From contig NC_011891.1 of assembly GCF_000022145.1 (NCBI RefSeq), positions 1,562,001-1,626,000 of the forward strand: a stretch of 64,000 nucleotides of DNA, read 5' to 3'. Shown here piece after piece: positions 54,023 to 61,780 of this stretch (within the stretch, counting starts at the first letter, position 1; every line of letters starts with the position of its first letter). The notes beneath the pieces were generated by a model, which worked only from the letters and a program-made list of their open reading frames with translations, was not told where the DNA came from and made no database searches. This stretch comes from Anaeromyxobacter dehalogenans 2CP-1. Lineage in GTDB: Bacteria > Myxococcota > Myxococcia > Myxococcales > Anaeromyxobacteraceae. Position numbers and translations under genes: made by a program.

Positions 54023-54952
54023 ATGCCCGAGCACACGACCGAGCGCGTGAAGCAGATCCTGTCCTGGTACGGATCGGACAACCCCGGGACGCTCGCGAAC
54101 CTGCACCGCATGCTCATGCACGGGAAGCTGGGCGGCACCGGCAAGATGGTGATCCTCCCGGTGGACCAGGGCTTCGAGCACGGACCGGCGCGGTCGTTCG
54201 CGAAGAACCCCGACGGCTACGATCCCGACTACCACTTCCAGCTCGCGATCGACGCGGGCTGCAACGCCTACGCGGCGCCGCTCGGCTTCATCGAGGCGGG
54301 CGCGGCGAAGTTCGCGGGCCAGATCCCGCTCATCCTCAAGCTGAACAACTCCGACTCGCTCTCGAAGACGGGCGGCGCGCCCTGCTCGGCGGTGACGGCG
54401 TCGGTGAAGGAGGCCGTCCGCCTGGGCTGCTCCGCGGTCGGCTTCACCATCTACCCGGCCTCCGACGCGCGGAACACGCAGCTCGAGGAGCTCCGCGAGA
54501 TCACCCAGGAGGCGAAGTCGATGGGCCTCGCGGTGGTGGTGTGGAGCTACCCGCGCGGCTCCGGCGTCTCCAAGGACGGCGAGACCGCGGTGGACATCAG
54601 CGCGTACGCCGCGCAGATCGCCGCGCAGATGGGCGCCCACGTCATCAAGGTGAAGCCGCCCAAGGACCTGGTCGAGCTGGACGCGGCGAAGAAGGTCTAC
54701 GAGGAGCAGAAGATCCCGACGAAGACCCTGGCCGAGCGCGTGCGCCACGTGGTGCAGAGCGCGTTCAACGGCAAGCGCATCGTCATCTTCTCCGGCGGCG
54801 AGGCGAAGGGCACCGACGCGGTGCTCGAGGAGATCCGCGGCCTGAAGGAGGGCGGCGCGTTCGGCTCGATCATGGGCCGCAACGCGTTCCAGCGCCCGAA
54901 GGCCGAGGCGCTGAAGCTGCTGTCCGAGGTGATGAAGATCTACGCCAGCTAG
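54023..54952 (+). CDS. fbaB: Class I fructose-bisphosphate aldolase (archaeal/FbaB type)
   Basis: A 309-residue DhnA/FbaB-family aldolase cleaving fructose-1,6-bisphosphate to dihydroxyacetone phosphate and glyceraldehyde-3-phosphate through a Lys Schiff base. Recognised by ILPVDQGFEHGPARSF, VGFTIYPAS, WSYPRGSGVSKDG, AHVIKVKPPKD (the active Lys is in VIKVKPP), and the phosphate-binding IFSGGEAKG and FGSIMGRNAFQRP. Such enzymes can also carry fructose-bisphosphatase activity in archaea, but the length here (309 rather than about 370) indicates aldolase only. It has its own promoter and a hairpin terminator. Confidence 0.92.
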   Translation: MPEHTTERVKQILSWYGSDNPGTLANLHRMLMHGKLGGTGKMVILPVDQGFEHGPARSFAKNPDGYDPDYHFQLAIDAGCNAYAAPLGFIEAGAAKFAGQIPLILKLNNSDSLSKTGGAPCSAVTASVKEAVRLGCSAVGFTIYPASDARNTQLEELREITQEAKSMGLAVVVWSYPRGSGVSKDGETAVDISAYAAQIAAQMGAHVIKVKPPKDLVELDAAKKVYEEQKIPTKTLAERVRHVVQSAFNGKRIVIFSGGEAKGTDAVLEEIRGLKEGGAFGSIMGRNAFQRPKAEALKLLSEVMKIYAS

Positions 54953-54977
54953 GCGCGCGCTCCGGCGCGGGTCCAGG

Positions 54978-55001
54978 GGGCGGCGCCGCCGGGCGCCGCC
55001 C
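54978..55001 (+). terminator. Terminator after the aldolase gene
   Basis: GGGCGGCGCC (54978-54987), loop GCCG, GGCGCCGCCC (54992-55001), then TCGCCGTTTCC. The T-run is weak. The stretch 54953-55306 (354 bp) holds this hairpin, a G10 run near 55013-55022, and the next gene's promoter; no coding gene is seen. Confidence 0.5.
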
Positions 55002-55195
55002 TCGCCGTTTCCGGGGGGGGGGCGCCGCGCGGCGTTGCGCCCGAGCGCGGCCGCCGCCGCGACGCCTGGGCGCGCGCCAGCCGCCCGCCTGCCGTACGCT
55101 CCGTGAATCCTCCGGGCCCGCGCGGGGCCGGGCCCACGGGGGCCGATGCGCGCCCGTCCCGCGGCATGGAACATGCCAGAAGCCGCTGTTTTCTC

Positions 55196-55225
55196 TTGCC
55201 TATGAAGGCAGGCGGGGTTTATACG
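55196..55225 (+). promoter_or_regulatory. Promoter of the DUF507 gene
   Basis: TTGCCT (55196-55201), an 18-bp spacer and TATACG (55220-55225), or 17 bp to TTATAC. The surroundings (55187-55245) are unusually AT-rich for this genome. Leader of about 75 nt. Confidence 0.55.
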
Positions 55226-55306
55226 GCTTTACCTTTTGTTTCGCGGTCTTCGCACCGGCATCCGGCCCGCGGCGCGGACCGCGGCGTCGAGGCAAGGACA
55301 CACTCC

Positions 55307-55825
55307 ATGCGGCTTTACCCGAAGGTCATCCCGACGATCGCCCGCGAGGTCGTACAGACCCTCATGCAGGACGGCGACGTGGAGGTGGAGACCCTGCGCA
55401 TCGCCGACGCCGAGATGGACATGGCGGCGATCATGAAGGAGTACCTCGCCGCGGAGGAGCGGGTGAACGCCGCCACGCGCGAGGCGCTGGAGCGCCGCGG
55501 CTACGATCACTCGCGGTTCAACCAGGTGAAGCGCGAGATGGCGGACGTCCGCGGCTTCAAGATGGGCGACGAGGGGATCGAGTACGTCATCGGTCAGATG
55601 ATCGAGTTCCTGCTCATCTCCCGCAACGTGGAGGAGGTCTTCTCCGAGGATCACGTCCTCCGCAAGAAGGTCTTCAACATCTTCAAGAAGCACCTCGACG
55701 TGGACGAGGAGATCGACCGCGAGGCGCGCGCCCGGCTGAAGCACCTGCAGGAGGGCACCGCCGCCTGGGACATCGAGTACCAGAAGACGGTCGAGCTGCT
55801 CCGGCGCTCGCGCGGGCTCATCTAG
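55307..55825 (+). CDS. DUF507 family protein
   Basis: A 172-residue soluble protein of the DUF507 family, found in delta-proteobacteria and Aquificae. It starts MRLYPKVIPTIAREVVQTLMQDGDVEVE, has a highly charged helical middle (EYLAAEERVNAATREALERRG), and two related halves: the second repeats with FSEDHVLRKKVFNIFKKHLDVDEEIDREARARLKHLQEGTAAW. An AAGGAC ribosome-like site lies 9 nt upstream. Cotranscribed with nothing; promoter and terminator bracket it. No function is known. Confidence 0.85.
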   Translation: MRLYPKVIPTIAREVVQTLMQDGDVEVETLRIADAEMDMAAIMKEYLAAEERVNAATREALERRGYDHSRFNQVKREMADVRGFKMGDEGIEYVIGQMIEFLLISRNVEEVFSEDHVLRKKVFNIFKKHLDVDEEIDREARARLKHLQEGTAAWDIEYQKTVELLRRSRGLI

Positions 55826-55851
55826 CCCCTCGGCGACACCCCGCGTCACCC

Positions 55852-55874
55852 ACGGCCCGCCCTCGGCGGGCCGT
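55852..55874 (+). terminator. Terminator after the DUF507 gene
   Basis: Perfect 10-bp stem ACGGCCCGCC (55852-55861), 3-nt loop, GGCGGGCCGT (55865-55874), followed by CCCGTCTCC; the downstream T-run is weak. Confidence 0.55.
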
Positions 55875-55907
55875 CCCGTCTCCGGACCCGGCGCCGCCGC
55901 CGGAAAG

Positions 55908-55935
55908 TTGACCTTCGATATCGCCCGATTACCGT
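55908..55935 (+). promoter_or_regulatory. Promoter of the HTH/unknown gene pair
   Basis: TTGACC (55908-55913), a 16-bp spacer and TACCGT (55930-55935); the leader is about 20 nt with GGCGGAG just before the ATG at 55963. Confidence 0.45.
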
Positions 55936-55962
55936 GGACCCTCGGTGCGGAGGGCGGCGGAG

Positions 55963-56712
55963 ATGGCGCGGGCGGATCGGTTCTACCGTGGGGTCCGCGG
56001 GAGCGCGGCGCTGGCCACGCGCCCGCTCGCCGCCGGCGCGATCGCCGCCGAGGCGCTCGAGCCCGGCGAGATGCGTCGCCTGCCGTTCGAGGGCGAGCTG
56101 CTCGGCGCTGCGCGGGTGCGGTCCGGGTTCGTCGCCATCCCGCTCGACGCGTTCGACGCCGCGGCCCTGGCGCTGGAGGCCGAGGAGCAGGCCGCGTACC
56201 TGCACCTGCTGCGGCTCTCGTTCGGCGAGGGGCGCAACTGGTGCCGCGCCGCCAAGCGCGACCTCATGGCGCGCCTGCGCCTGTCCGAGCGCCGGCTGCT
56301 GCGCGTCCTCGACGCACTGGTGGAGAAGCGCTTCGCGCGCCCGCTCCACCGCGACAACCGCGGCACGCTCTGGCGCGTGTACCTGCCCCGCGAGGCCGCC
56401 GGCCGGGCGCCCGGGGACGAGGTGCTGCTGGGTCGCGCCATGCCCGCCGCGCTCCCGGTCCGGGCCCCCGACGTCCCCGCGCCGGTCCGCGCGCCCGCCC
56501 CGCCGCCGCCGCCCGCCGCGACGGGCCCCGAGGCCGCGCTCGCCTGCGCGCTCCGCGACGCGCGGGGCGAGGACGGGCCGGACGCGCTCGGCCGCGCCCT
56601 CCGCGACGTGCGCGACCTGCTCGCCGAGGGGCACAGCGCCTCGCGCATCGCGGCCGCGATCGACACCGTCCGCCGCCGCGCCGTGCGCGCGGCGCAGAAA
56701 GGCCAGCCATGA
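55963..56712 (+). CDS. Winged-helix-like DNA-binding protein, unknown
   Basis: A 249-residue protein. Residues about 60-130 resemble a winged helix (EEQAAYLHLLRLSFGEGRNW, DLMARLRLSERRLLRVLDALVEKRFARPLHRDNRGTLWRVYLP), as in MarR-like or replication-initiator-like proteins. A Pro/Ala linker (about 150-185) leads to a C-terminal helical segment (ALRDVRDLLAEGHSASRIAAAIDTVRRRAVRAA) like the last domain of DnaD/replication-associated proteins. It overlaps the next gene by ATGA. Regulatory or replication-related role is inference only. Confidence 0.55.
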   Translation: MARADRFYRGVRGSAALATRPLAAGAIAAEALEPGEMRRLPFEGELLGAARVRSGFVAIPLDAFDAAALALEAEEQAAYLHLLRLSFGEGRNWCRAAKRDLMARLRLSERRLLRVLDALVEKRFARPLHRDNRGTLWRVYLPREAAGRAPGDEVLLGRAMPAALPVRAPDVPAPVRAPAPPPPPAATGPEAALACALRDARGEDGPDALGRALRDVRDLLAEGHSASRIAAAIDTVRRRAVRAAQKGQP

Positions 56713-57080
56713 GCCGCCTGCCCGCCGTCGCGCTCGTCGAGTCGCTCGATCCCGACGCCGTCGAGGTCTCACCCGAGGCGCCGGCCGCACCGGGGGCGGG
56801 GGCGGTCGACGCGCTCCGCCGCCGGCTGTCCGGCTCCACCGCGCGCGAGCACGTGGTGCTCGACTTCCTGGAGGACGACCTGCGCGAGGCGCGCGCGGCG
56901 CTCTCCGCGGTGGCCGCGTACGTGGCGAACGTCGAGGCCGCGCTCTCCGACGGCGAGCCGAGCCAGCAGCGCCTGCTCTCGCTCGCGCTGGGCGGGGCGC
57001 CCGCCGAACGGCTCGACTACCTCTCGGGCGTGCTCGGGAGCGTGCGCCGCCGGCTGGCGCAGGTCGCCGCGCGCATGTGA
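56709..57080 (+). CDS. Small helical protein coupled to the HTH gene
   Basis: A 123-residue, mostly helical protein with no recognised family. It is acidic in the middle (REHVVLDFLEDDLREARAALSAVAAYVANVEAALSDGEPS) and ends with a basic helix (LSGVLGSVRRRLAQVAARM). Its start overlaps the stop of the wHTH gene (ATGA), and its stop lies 4 bp before the MITE-like element. Probably a partner of the upstream protein. Confidence 0.5.
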   Translation: MSRLPAVALVESLDPDAVEVSPEAPAAPGAGAVDALRRRLSGSTAREHVVLDFLEDDLREARAALSAVAAYVANVEAALSDGEPSQQRLLSLALGGAPAERLDYLSGVLGSVRRRLAQVAARM

Positions 57081-57084
57081 GGCG

Positions 57085-57253
57085 CTCAGAGCGCGTGAAT
57101 CCATCCCCGGACCGAGCCAGGCGGTCGAGACGCGAGCAGCGCGAGGCGCGACGACCGAGCATGCCCCGAGGCATGTGAGGGAGGAGCAACGACGCGATGC
57201 GACGCGGATCGGCCGCCGCGGCGACGGGAGGGGATGGGTTCACGTGCTCTCAG
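57085..57253. mobile_element. MITE-like element, copy 2 (intact ends)
   Basis: A 169-bp non-coding element with 24-bp terminal inverted repeats (57085-57108 and 57230-57253) that match at 21 of 24 positions; the left begins CTCAGAGCGCGTGAATCC, and the right reads CTGAGAGCACGTGAACCC on the other strand. GGCG flanks both ends (57081-57084 and 57254-57257). The internal 120 bp appear identical to copy 1, including a CATGCC-CCGA-GGCATG hairpin at 57160-57175. No transposase frame. The family was not matched to a named IS; a Tpase in trans is implied. Confidence 0.75.
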
Positions 57254-58038
57254 GGCGCGCGCGCGCCGCGCACGCTCGCCAGCATCGCGCGCACCGGCCC
57301 CAGGTCGATCTCGCTCACCGCCGCGACCAGCAGGCGGCGCCCGTCGTTCGAGAACCACAGGTGCAGCGGGCGCGCCCGCGCCGCCGGGTCGTCGGCGCGG
57401 CGCGCCACCGCGTCCACGCGCAGCGTCTGGAACCGGCCGGCGGGCGTGTCCACCGGCTCGATCTTCCGCGCGACCGTCCCCTCCAGCCGCCAGAAGCGCC
57501 GGTTCGCCACCAGCTCGAAGCAGAACGCCTCCCCTGGCGCGAGGCGCGCGGCGCGCAGCAGGTAGACCGCCGAGAGCGCGTCCAGCACCGGGCCCTGGCG
57601 CGGGTACGACGTCTTCCCCTCGCGGTCGCCGTAGCGGTATGCGACCACCACCTCGCCGGCCGGCGGCGCGAGCCGGGTGTCGCTCACCTTGCGGACGCCG
57701 TTCTCCAGCGCCTCGTCGCGGTACCGCTCGGGCAGGAGCGTGTCCGCGTCGATCCAGGAGAACCCCACCGCGGTGACGTTCTTGAGCGCGGCGAGGGAGG
57801 CGTCGGTGCGCGCGCGGGCGCGCAGCGGGATGACGCGCCCGCGGGACATGGGGCGCTCCACCGAGAGCTGGAGCGTGCCGGTGCGCACCATGCCGAGCAG
57901 GTCGAGATCGAAGGTGAGCGTCTCGCCGGGGCCCCAGGGGCGGGCGCCGGCGGCGAGCGGCGGCGGGCCGCAGGCCGGGGCGGCCGGAGCGGCGGATGGG
58001 GCGAGCAGGGCGAGCACGAGCAGCGCGGCGGAGGTCAT
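57250..58038 (-). CDS. DUF3108-domain exported protein
   Basis: A 262-residue protein with a signal peptide (TSAALLVLALLAPSAAPAAPA) and a DUF3108-like fold: WGPGETLTFDLDLLGMVRTGTLQLSVE, FSWIDADTLLPERYRDEALENG, and a C-terminal LHLWFSNDGRRLLVAAVSEIDLGPVRAML. DUF3108 proteins are beta-rich, periplasmic or lipoprotein-like, and of unknown function. Its final codon and stop lie in the MITE-like element's right repeat. A related but diverged copy is at 59808-60557, with a DUF4091 protein between. Confidence 0.75.
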   Translation of the reverse strand: MTSAALLVLALLAPSAAPAAPACGPPPLAAGARPWGPGETLTFDLDLLGMVRTGTLQLSVERPMSRGRVIPLRARARTDASLAALKNVTAVGFSWIDADTLLPERYRDEALENGVRKVSDTRLAPPAGEVVVAYRYGDREGKTSYPRQGPVLDALSAVYLLRAARLAPGEAFCFELVANRRFWRLEGTVARKIEPVDTPAGRFQTLRVDAVARRADDPAARARPLHLWFSNDGRRLLVAAVSEIDLGPVRAMLASVRGARAP

Positions 58039-58066
58039 CTGCGGCGCCCCGGCCGCGCCCGGGCGC

Positions 58067-59758
58067 TCAGCGCGCCGCCAGCCGCCGGGCGAGCGCGTCC
58101 CCCAGCCGCCGGCGCGCCGCGAGCCAGCGGGCCGGGTCGCGCTCCCACCCGCGGGCCGAGGGCACCAGCGCCTCCGCCGTCGTCGCGGCGAGGCCGCCGA
58201 GGCCCGCGGCGGACGCGAGCCGCAGCAGCTCCACGTCCTCCAGCGCGTCGCGCACGATCTTGAGCCGGATGGACTCGACCGGGAACGGGCGCGTCCCCCC
58301 GAGCATGGCCGGCCGCCCCGGGTAGAGCAGCGTCCCGTCGCCATTCCCCGCGAACGCGCGCACGTCGGTCCATGGGTCGCCTCGCCAGGCCTGGAGCATA
58401 TCGTAGTAGAGCTCGCCGGAGAGGCCGCGCCGCCAGCCCAGCCAGGCCACCGCGCGCGCGGCCGCGCCCGGCCGGTCCACCTCGTAGCCCGGCCAGCCGG
58501 TGAACGTGCGGCGCATCTCGGCGTGGAGCGGGCCTTCCCCGGGCAGCTCCGCGCACCCGTGCGACATGCAGGACGCGTAGGAGAAGGCCACGCGCGGCGG
58601 CGCGCGCCCGTCCGGCAGCGCGTTCAGCACCGGCGCGTAGGCGTCGACCAGCCCGTCCAGCGCGGGCTGCGGGAGCGTGGTGGCGAACACGCGGATGCCC
58701 GCGGCGCGGGCGAGGCGGGCGCGGCGCGCCAGCTCGGTGACCTGGTCCGGCCGCGGCTCGTCGAGCGTGTACAGCCAGAGCCGGTCCGCCCATCCGCGCG
58801 CCTCGAAGTGCGTCCGCCACGCGCGCAGCGTGGCGGCGAGGTCCGCCTCCGGCCCGTTCCAGACGCGTCCGGCGATGCGCACCTCGGCGAACGCGCCGCG
58901 CACGCCCGGCACGAGCGTCCCGTCCAGCACCGGCCCGACCTCGGCGTCGTAGCGCGTCCAGTCGAGCGCGCAGCGCGCCGCCGTGCAGGTGCCGTCGGGC
59001 GGATCGGCCGACAGCGTGTACGGCGTCACCCGGTGCCGCAGCGCCGCCGCGGCGAGCGCGCGGGCCACCTCGGGATCGTCGGGGACGCCGAGCGCGCGGG
59101 TGCCGAGCCGGGTGGAGAGGCCGAACGGCGCGGCGAACGTGCCGGTGCGCGGGATCGCGAACGGCCACACCCGCAGCCGGACCGGGACGGCGGCCGCGCG
59201 CCGTCCGCCGTCCGAGAGCCGCACCACGCCCGCGTAGCCGCCGGGCGCGGCGTCCGCCGGCACGCAGACCTCCACCCAGATCGCCTGGAGCCGGCCGGTC
59301 GGGACCTCCACCGGGAACGCGCGCCGCGCCTCGCGGAACCAGGGGTCGCGCGCCGGGACGAGCGGGTCCGGCCACTCGCCGGCGGCGCCGTCCGGCCCGC
59401 TCGGCCGCGCCAGGCGCACCGTCGCCACGCGGTAGAGCGCGACCGGGATCCGGCGCCCGCGCCGGCGCTCGTCCGGGGCGAGCGGCGCGGCCTCGGCCGC
59501 GAGCGCCACAGGGACGCCGCGGGGCCGCACCGCGACCTGCGCCGACTCGCACTCGCCCTGCGCCGCGACCAGGTCCACCGCGCGGCCGGGCGGGAGCGGA
59601 TCGGTGGGCCTGAGCTTGTCGAGGCCGCTCGCCACCGCCCACTCGAGCGCCTCCGGCGCGGCCCGAGGGACCGGGCCGGGGCGGGCGAGCGCGAGCAGGG
59701 CGAGCAGGATCGCGGGAGCGGCCACGCCGCGAAGGTGGGCGCCCGGGCCCTCGGGCAC
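58067..59758 (-). CDS. DUF4091-domain exported glycoside-hydrolase-like protein
   Basis: A 563-residue protein with a hydrophobic N-terminus (VAAPAILLALLALARPGPV). The C-terminal half (LWLYTLDEPRPDQVTELARRARLARAAGIRVFATTLPQ to WTDVRAFAGNGDGTLLYPG) matches the DUF4091 pattern of putative secreted glycosidases; DEP in LDEP is the likely catalytic or binding site. The N-terminal half is beta-rich (ECESAQVAVRPRGVPVALAAEA) like a carbohydrate-binding sandwich. Start is GTG at 59758 or 59725. Together with the two DUF3108 genes it may be an envelope-glycan operon. Confidence 0.7.
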   Translation of the reverse strand: MPEGPGAHLRGVAAPAILLALLALARPGPVPRAAPEALEWAVASGLDKLRPTDPLPPGRAVDLVAAQGECESAQVAVRPRGVPVALAAEAAPLAPDERRRGRRIPVALYRVATVRLARPSGPDGAAGEWPDPLVPARDPWFREARRAFPVEVPTGRLQAIWVEVCVPADAAPGGYAGVVRLSDGGRRAAAVPVRLRVWPFAIPRTGTFAAPFGLSTRLGTRALGVPDDPEVARALAAAALRHRVTPYTLSADPPDGTCTAARCALDWTRYDAEVGPVLDGTLVPGVRGAFAEVRIAGRVWNGPEADLAATLRAWRTHFEARGWADRLWLYTLDEPRPDQVTELARRARLARAAGIRVFATTLPQPALDGLVDAYAPVLNALPDGRAPPRVAFSYASCMSHGCAELPGEGPLHAEMRRTFTGWPGYEVDRPGAAARAVAWLGWRRGLSGELYYDMLQAWRGDPWTDVRAFAGNGDGTLLYPGRPAMLGGTRPFPVESIRLKIVRDALEDVELLRLASAAGLGGLAATTAEALVPSARGWERDPARWLAARRRLGDALARRLAAR

Positions 59759-59785
59759 AAGCGAGCGCGAGGGCTCGCCCCGCGC

Positions 59786-59807
59786 GCGCCGCCCTGGAGG
59801 GCGGCGC
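59786..59807 (-). terminator. Hairpin directly after a DUF3108 stop codon
   Basis: GCGCCGCCC (59786-59794), loop TGGA, GGGCGGCGC (59799-59807), abutting the TGA of the minus-strand gene at 59808. No T-run; it may terminate or attenuate between the two minus-strand genes. Confidence 0.4.
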
Positions 59808-60557
59808 TCAGCGGACCGTCGCGACCTCGCCGCCGGGCCGGTAGCTCTTCAGCGTCGCGACGATGCTGCCCACCGCGAAGTCGGCGGAGGCGCGGACCAG
59901 GATGTGGCGCGGATCGTCGGACAGCCACATGTACGAGTCGCGGCTGGTCGAGAACTTCCCCTCGAGCGCGGTGCGGACCTTCACCTTCAGGGTCGGGAAC
60001 GTCCCGGCCGGCGTCTCGACCCGCTCCTGGCCGATCACCTCGGCCACGAGGGTGAACTGCTTCGAGCCGGAGACCACGGGCAGCTCGTAGCGGTGCCCGA
60101 CCGTGAGCGGCTGCAGCCGGATCCACATGAACGCGCCGGTCAGGTCGTGCGCGTCGACCGGGATGGGGAACGTCTTCTCCTTGCGCTTCCCCTTCCGCTG
60201 CACGACCACGGTCGCCTGCCCGTTCGCCCGGTCGAAGCGCGCCGAGTCCACGTGGTAGTCGCCGACCTCGTAGGCCTTCAGGTCGGAGCCGCGGCTCATC
60301 CGCGCGGTCGAGTCCCAGTACGAGACCAGGTGCTCGCGGATGTCGATGAAGCCCGCCACGCCCTCGGTCTTGGCCTGGAAGATCACCGGCCAGACGTCAC
60401 CCTCCGGCTGGCCGACCACGATGCGGCCCTCGCCCGTGGGGAGGTTGAGGTACCGGACGCTGAACACCGTCTCCTCGCCCGGCGCGAAGGCGTCGGCGCG
60501 CGAGGCGGGGACCGCGGCGAGCAGTGCGGCGAGGGCGAGCGTCCAGGTCTTGGTCAT
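59808..60557 (-). CDS. DUF3108-domain exported protein
   Basis: A 249-residue protein with a signal peptide (MTKTWTLALAALLAAVPASRADA) and DUF3108 features: GEETVFSVRYLNLPTGEGRIVVGQ, the HLVSYWDSTARMSRGS strand region, and SRDSYMWLSDDPRHILVRASADFAVGSIVATL. A GGAGAA ribosome site precedes the ATG. Predicted periplasmic beta-barrel-like protein of unknown role. It is the first of three minus-strand envelope genes; whether they form one operon is unclear because of the hairpin between them. Confidence 0.75.
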   Translation of the reverse strand: MTKTWTLALAALLAAVPASRADAFAPGEETVFSVRYLNLPTGEGRIVVGQPEGDVWPVIFQAKTEGVAGFIDIREHLVSYWDSTARMSRGSDLKAYEVGDYHVDSARFDRANGQATVVVQRKGKRKEKTFPIPVDAHDLTGAFMWIRLQPLTVGHRYELPVVSGSKQFTLVAEVIGQERVETPAGTFPTLKVKVRTALEGKFSTSRDSYMWLSDDPRHILVRASADFAVGSIVATLKSYRPGGEVATVR

Positions 60558-60906
60558 TGCGGCGGTTCTCCAGTCGCTTCTTCGAGCCATGCCGCGCGCG
60601 AAGCGGTGCGCGGTCGCCCCGAGGTAGAGCAAGGCCGGTGCCATCACCACGACAGCCGGACATTCTTCGGGATTCGAAGGCCGCCGCGCAATCACTGATG
60701 CGGGAGCGCGACAGCCGTGTCGCGCGTCCGACACGCCCCTGCGGCCTCCGGGGGTGGTCCCTTCGACCAGAATGGACGGGAGGGGCCCCCGCATTCCCAC
60801 CCCCGCGCGCGAGGGACGCGACCGGTCGCCCGCTCGCTCGCGCCTCACCCCGAACTGGTCTAGGCTCGCGCCCAGCCGCGCCCGGCGCGGCGGAGGGAGC
60901 AGCGCG
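60558..60906. other. Intergenic region, 349 bp
   Basis: Lies between divergent genes. The only signal seen is TAGGCT at 60861-60866, a possible -10 element for the zinc-ribbon gene. A longer frame from 60754 runs into that gene but has low-complexity Arg/Pro content and is not supported as coding. Confidence 0.5.
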
Positions 60907-61122
60907 GTGCCGATCGATCGCGGGTACGAGGACGACGACGACGTCGATCAGGACGAAGGGAGCGGCCGGCGGTTCCAGGACTTCGACTGCCCGGACTGCT
61001 CGGCCAACAACCCGTACGACGACGGCTTCGGCGACGGAGACGAGGTCCGCTGCTTCTACTGCGGGCAGGACTTCGCGGTGGTGGTGACCGAGGCCGGCCG
61101 CCTGCGCCTCAAGACGCTGTAG
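60907..61122 (+). CDS. Small acidic zinc-ribbon protein
   Basis: A 71-residue protein: a very acidic N-terminus (GYEDDDDVDQDEGSG), then one zinc ribbon with CPDC near residue 29 and CFYC near residue 50, and a basic C-terminal strand ([14 protein letters not shown]). GTG start with a GGAGGGAG ribosome site. The last 14 bases overlap the end of yggS on the other strand. Family not named; similar one-ribbon proteins often contact RNA polymerase or ribosomes, but that is not shown here. Confidence 0.65.
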   Translation: MPIDRGYEDDDDVDQDEGSGRRFQDFDCPDCSANNPYDDGFGDGDEVRCFYCGQDFAVVVTEAGRLRLKTL

Positions 61123-61780
61123 CCGGGCCGGCGCCGCCCCGCGCCCCGTGCGGCGGCCGCGCGCCGAAGATGGCGCTGCCGACGCGGACCAGGGTGGCGC
61201 CCTCCTCGACCGCGATCCGCCAGTCGGCGCTCATCCCCATCGACAGCTCGCGCAGGCCGAGCCGGTCGCGGAGCGCCCGGAGCGCGCGGAAGTGCGGGCG
61301 CGGGTCGTCCTCCGGCGGCGGGATGCACATGAGCCCGGCGAGCTCGATCGACGGCAGCGCGCGGACGGCCGCCGCCAGCGCCTCGACGCGGTCCGGCGGG
61401 CAGCCCTCCTTCGACGCCTCTCCGCCGACGTTCACCTCGAGCAGCACGCGCGCGGTGGCGCCCTTCTGCCCGAAGCGGCGCGAGAGCTCGGCCGCCAGCT
61501 CCTCGCGGTCCACGGCGTGGACCAGCGCCACCCGGCCGGCCAGGTACTTCGCCTTGTTCGTCTGCAGGCCGCCGATGAAGTGCCAGCGCAGGCCGGGGAG
61601 GTCGGCGAGCGCGTCGGCCTTGGCGCGCCACTCCTGCGCGTAGTTCTCGCCGAAGTCGCGCTGGCCGGCCGCGTAGGCCTCGCGGATCGCCTCGGGCGGC
61701 TGCGTCTTCGAGACGGCGACCAGGGTCACGCCGGCCGGCAGGTCGGCGCGGATCGCGGCGAGCCGGTCGGCGATGGTCAC
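61109..61780 (-). CDS. yggS: PLP homeostasis protein (YggS/PROSC family)
   Basis: A 223-residue single-domain PLP-binding protein, fold type III, with no catalytic activity known; it buffers pyridoxal phosphate. PLP-lysine in [52 protein letters not shown], and the C-terminal [27 protein letters not shown] are all family hallmarks. GTG start overlapping the stop of maf by four bases, indicating coupled translation in a ppiD-maf-yggS operon. Confidence 0.94.
   Translation of the reverse strand: MTIADRLAAIRADLPAGVTLVAVSKTQPPEAIREAYAAGQRDFGENYAQEWRAKADALADLPGLRWHFIGGLQTNKAKYLAGRVALVHAVDREELAAELSRRFGQKGATARVLLEVNVGGEASKEGCPPDRVEALAAAVRALPSIELAGLMCIPPPEDDPRPHFRALRALRDRLGLRELSMGMSADWRIAVEEGATLVRVGSAIFGARPPHGARGGAGPATAS

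Noticed and set aside
57085-57253. Small peptide encoded inside the MITE-like element
   Set aside because: The minus-strand frame beginning MPRGMLGRRASR is open in both copies, but the copies are near-identical, so shared openness is not evidence of coding; there is no good ribosome site.
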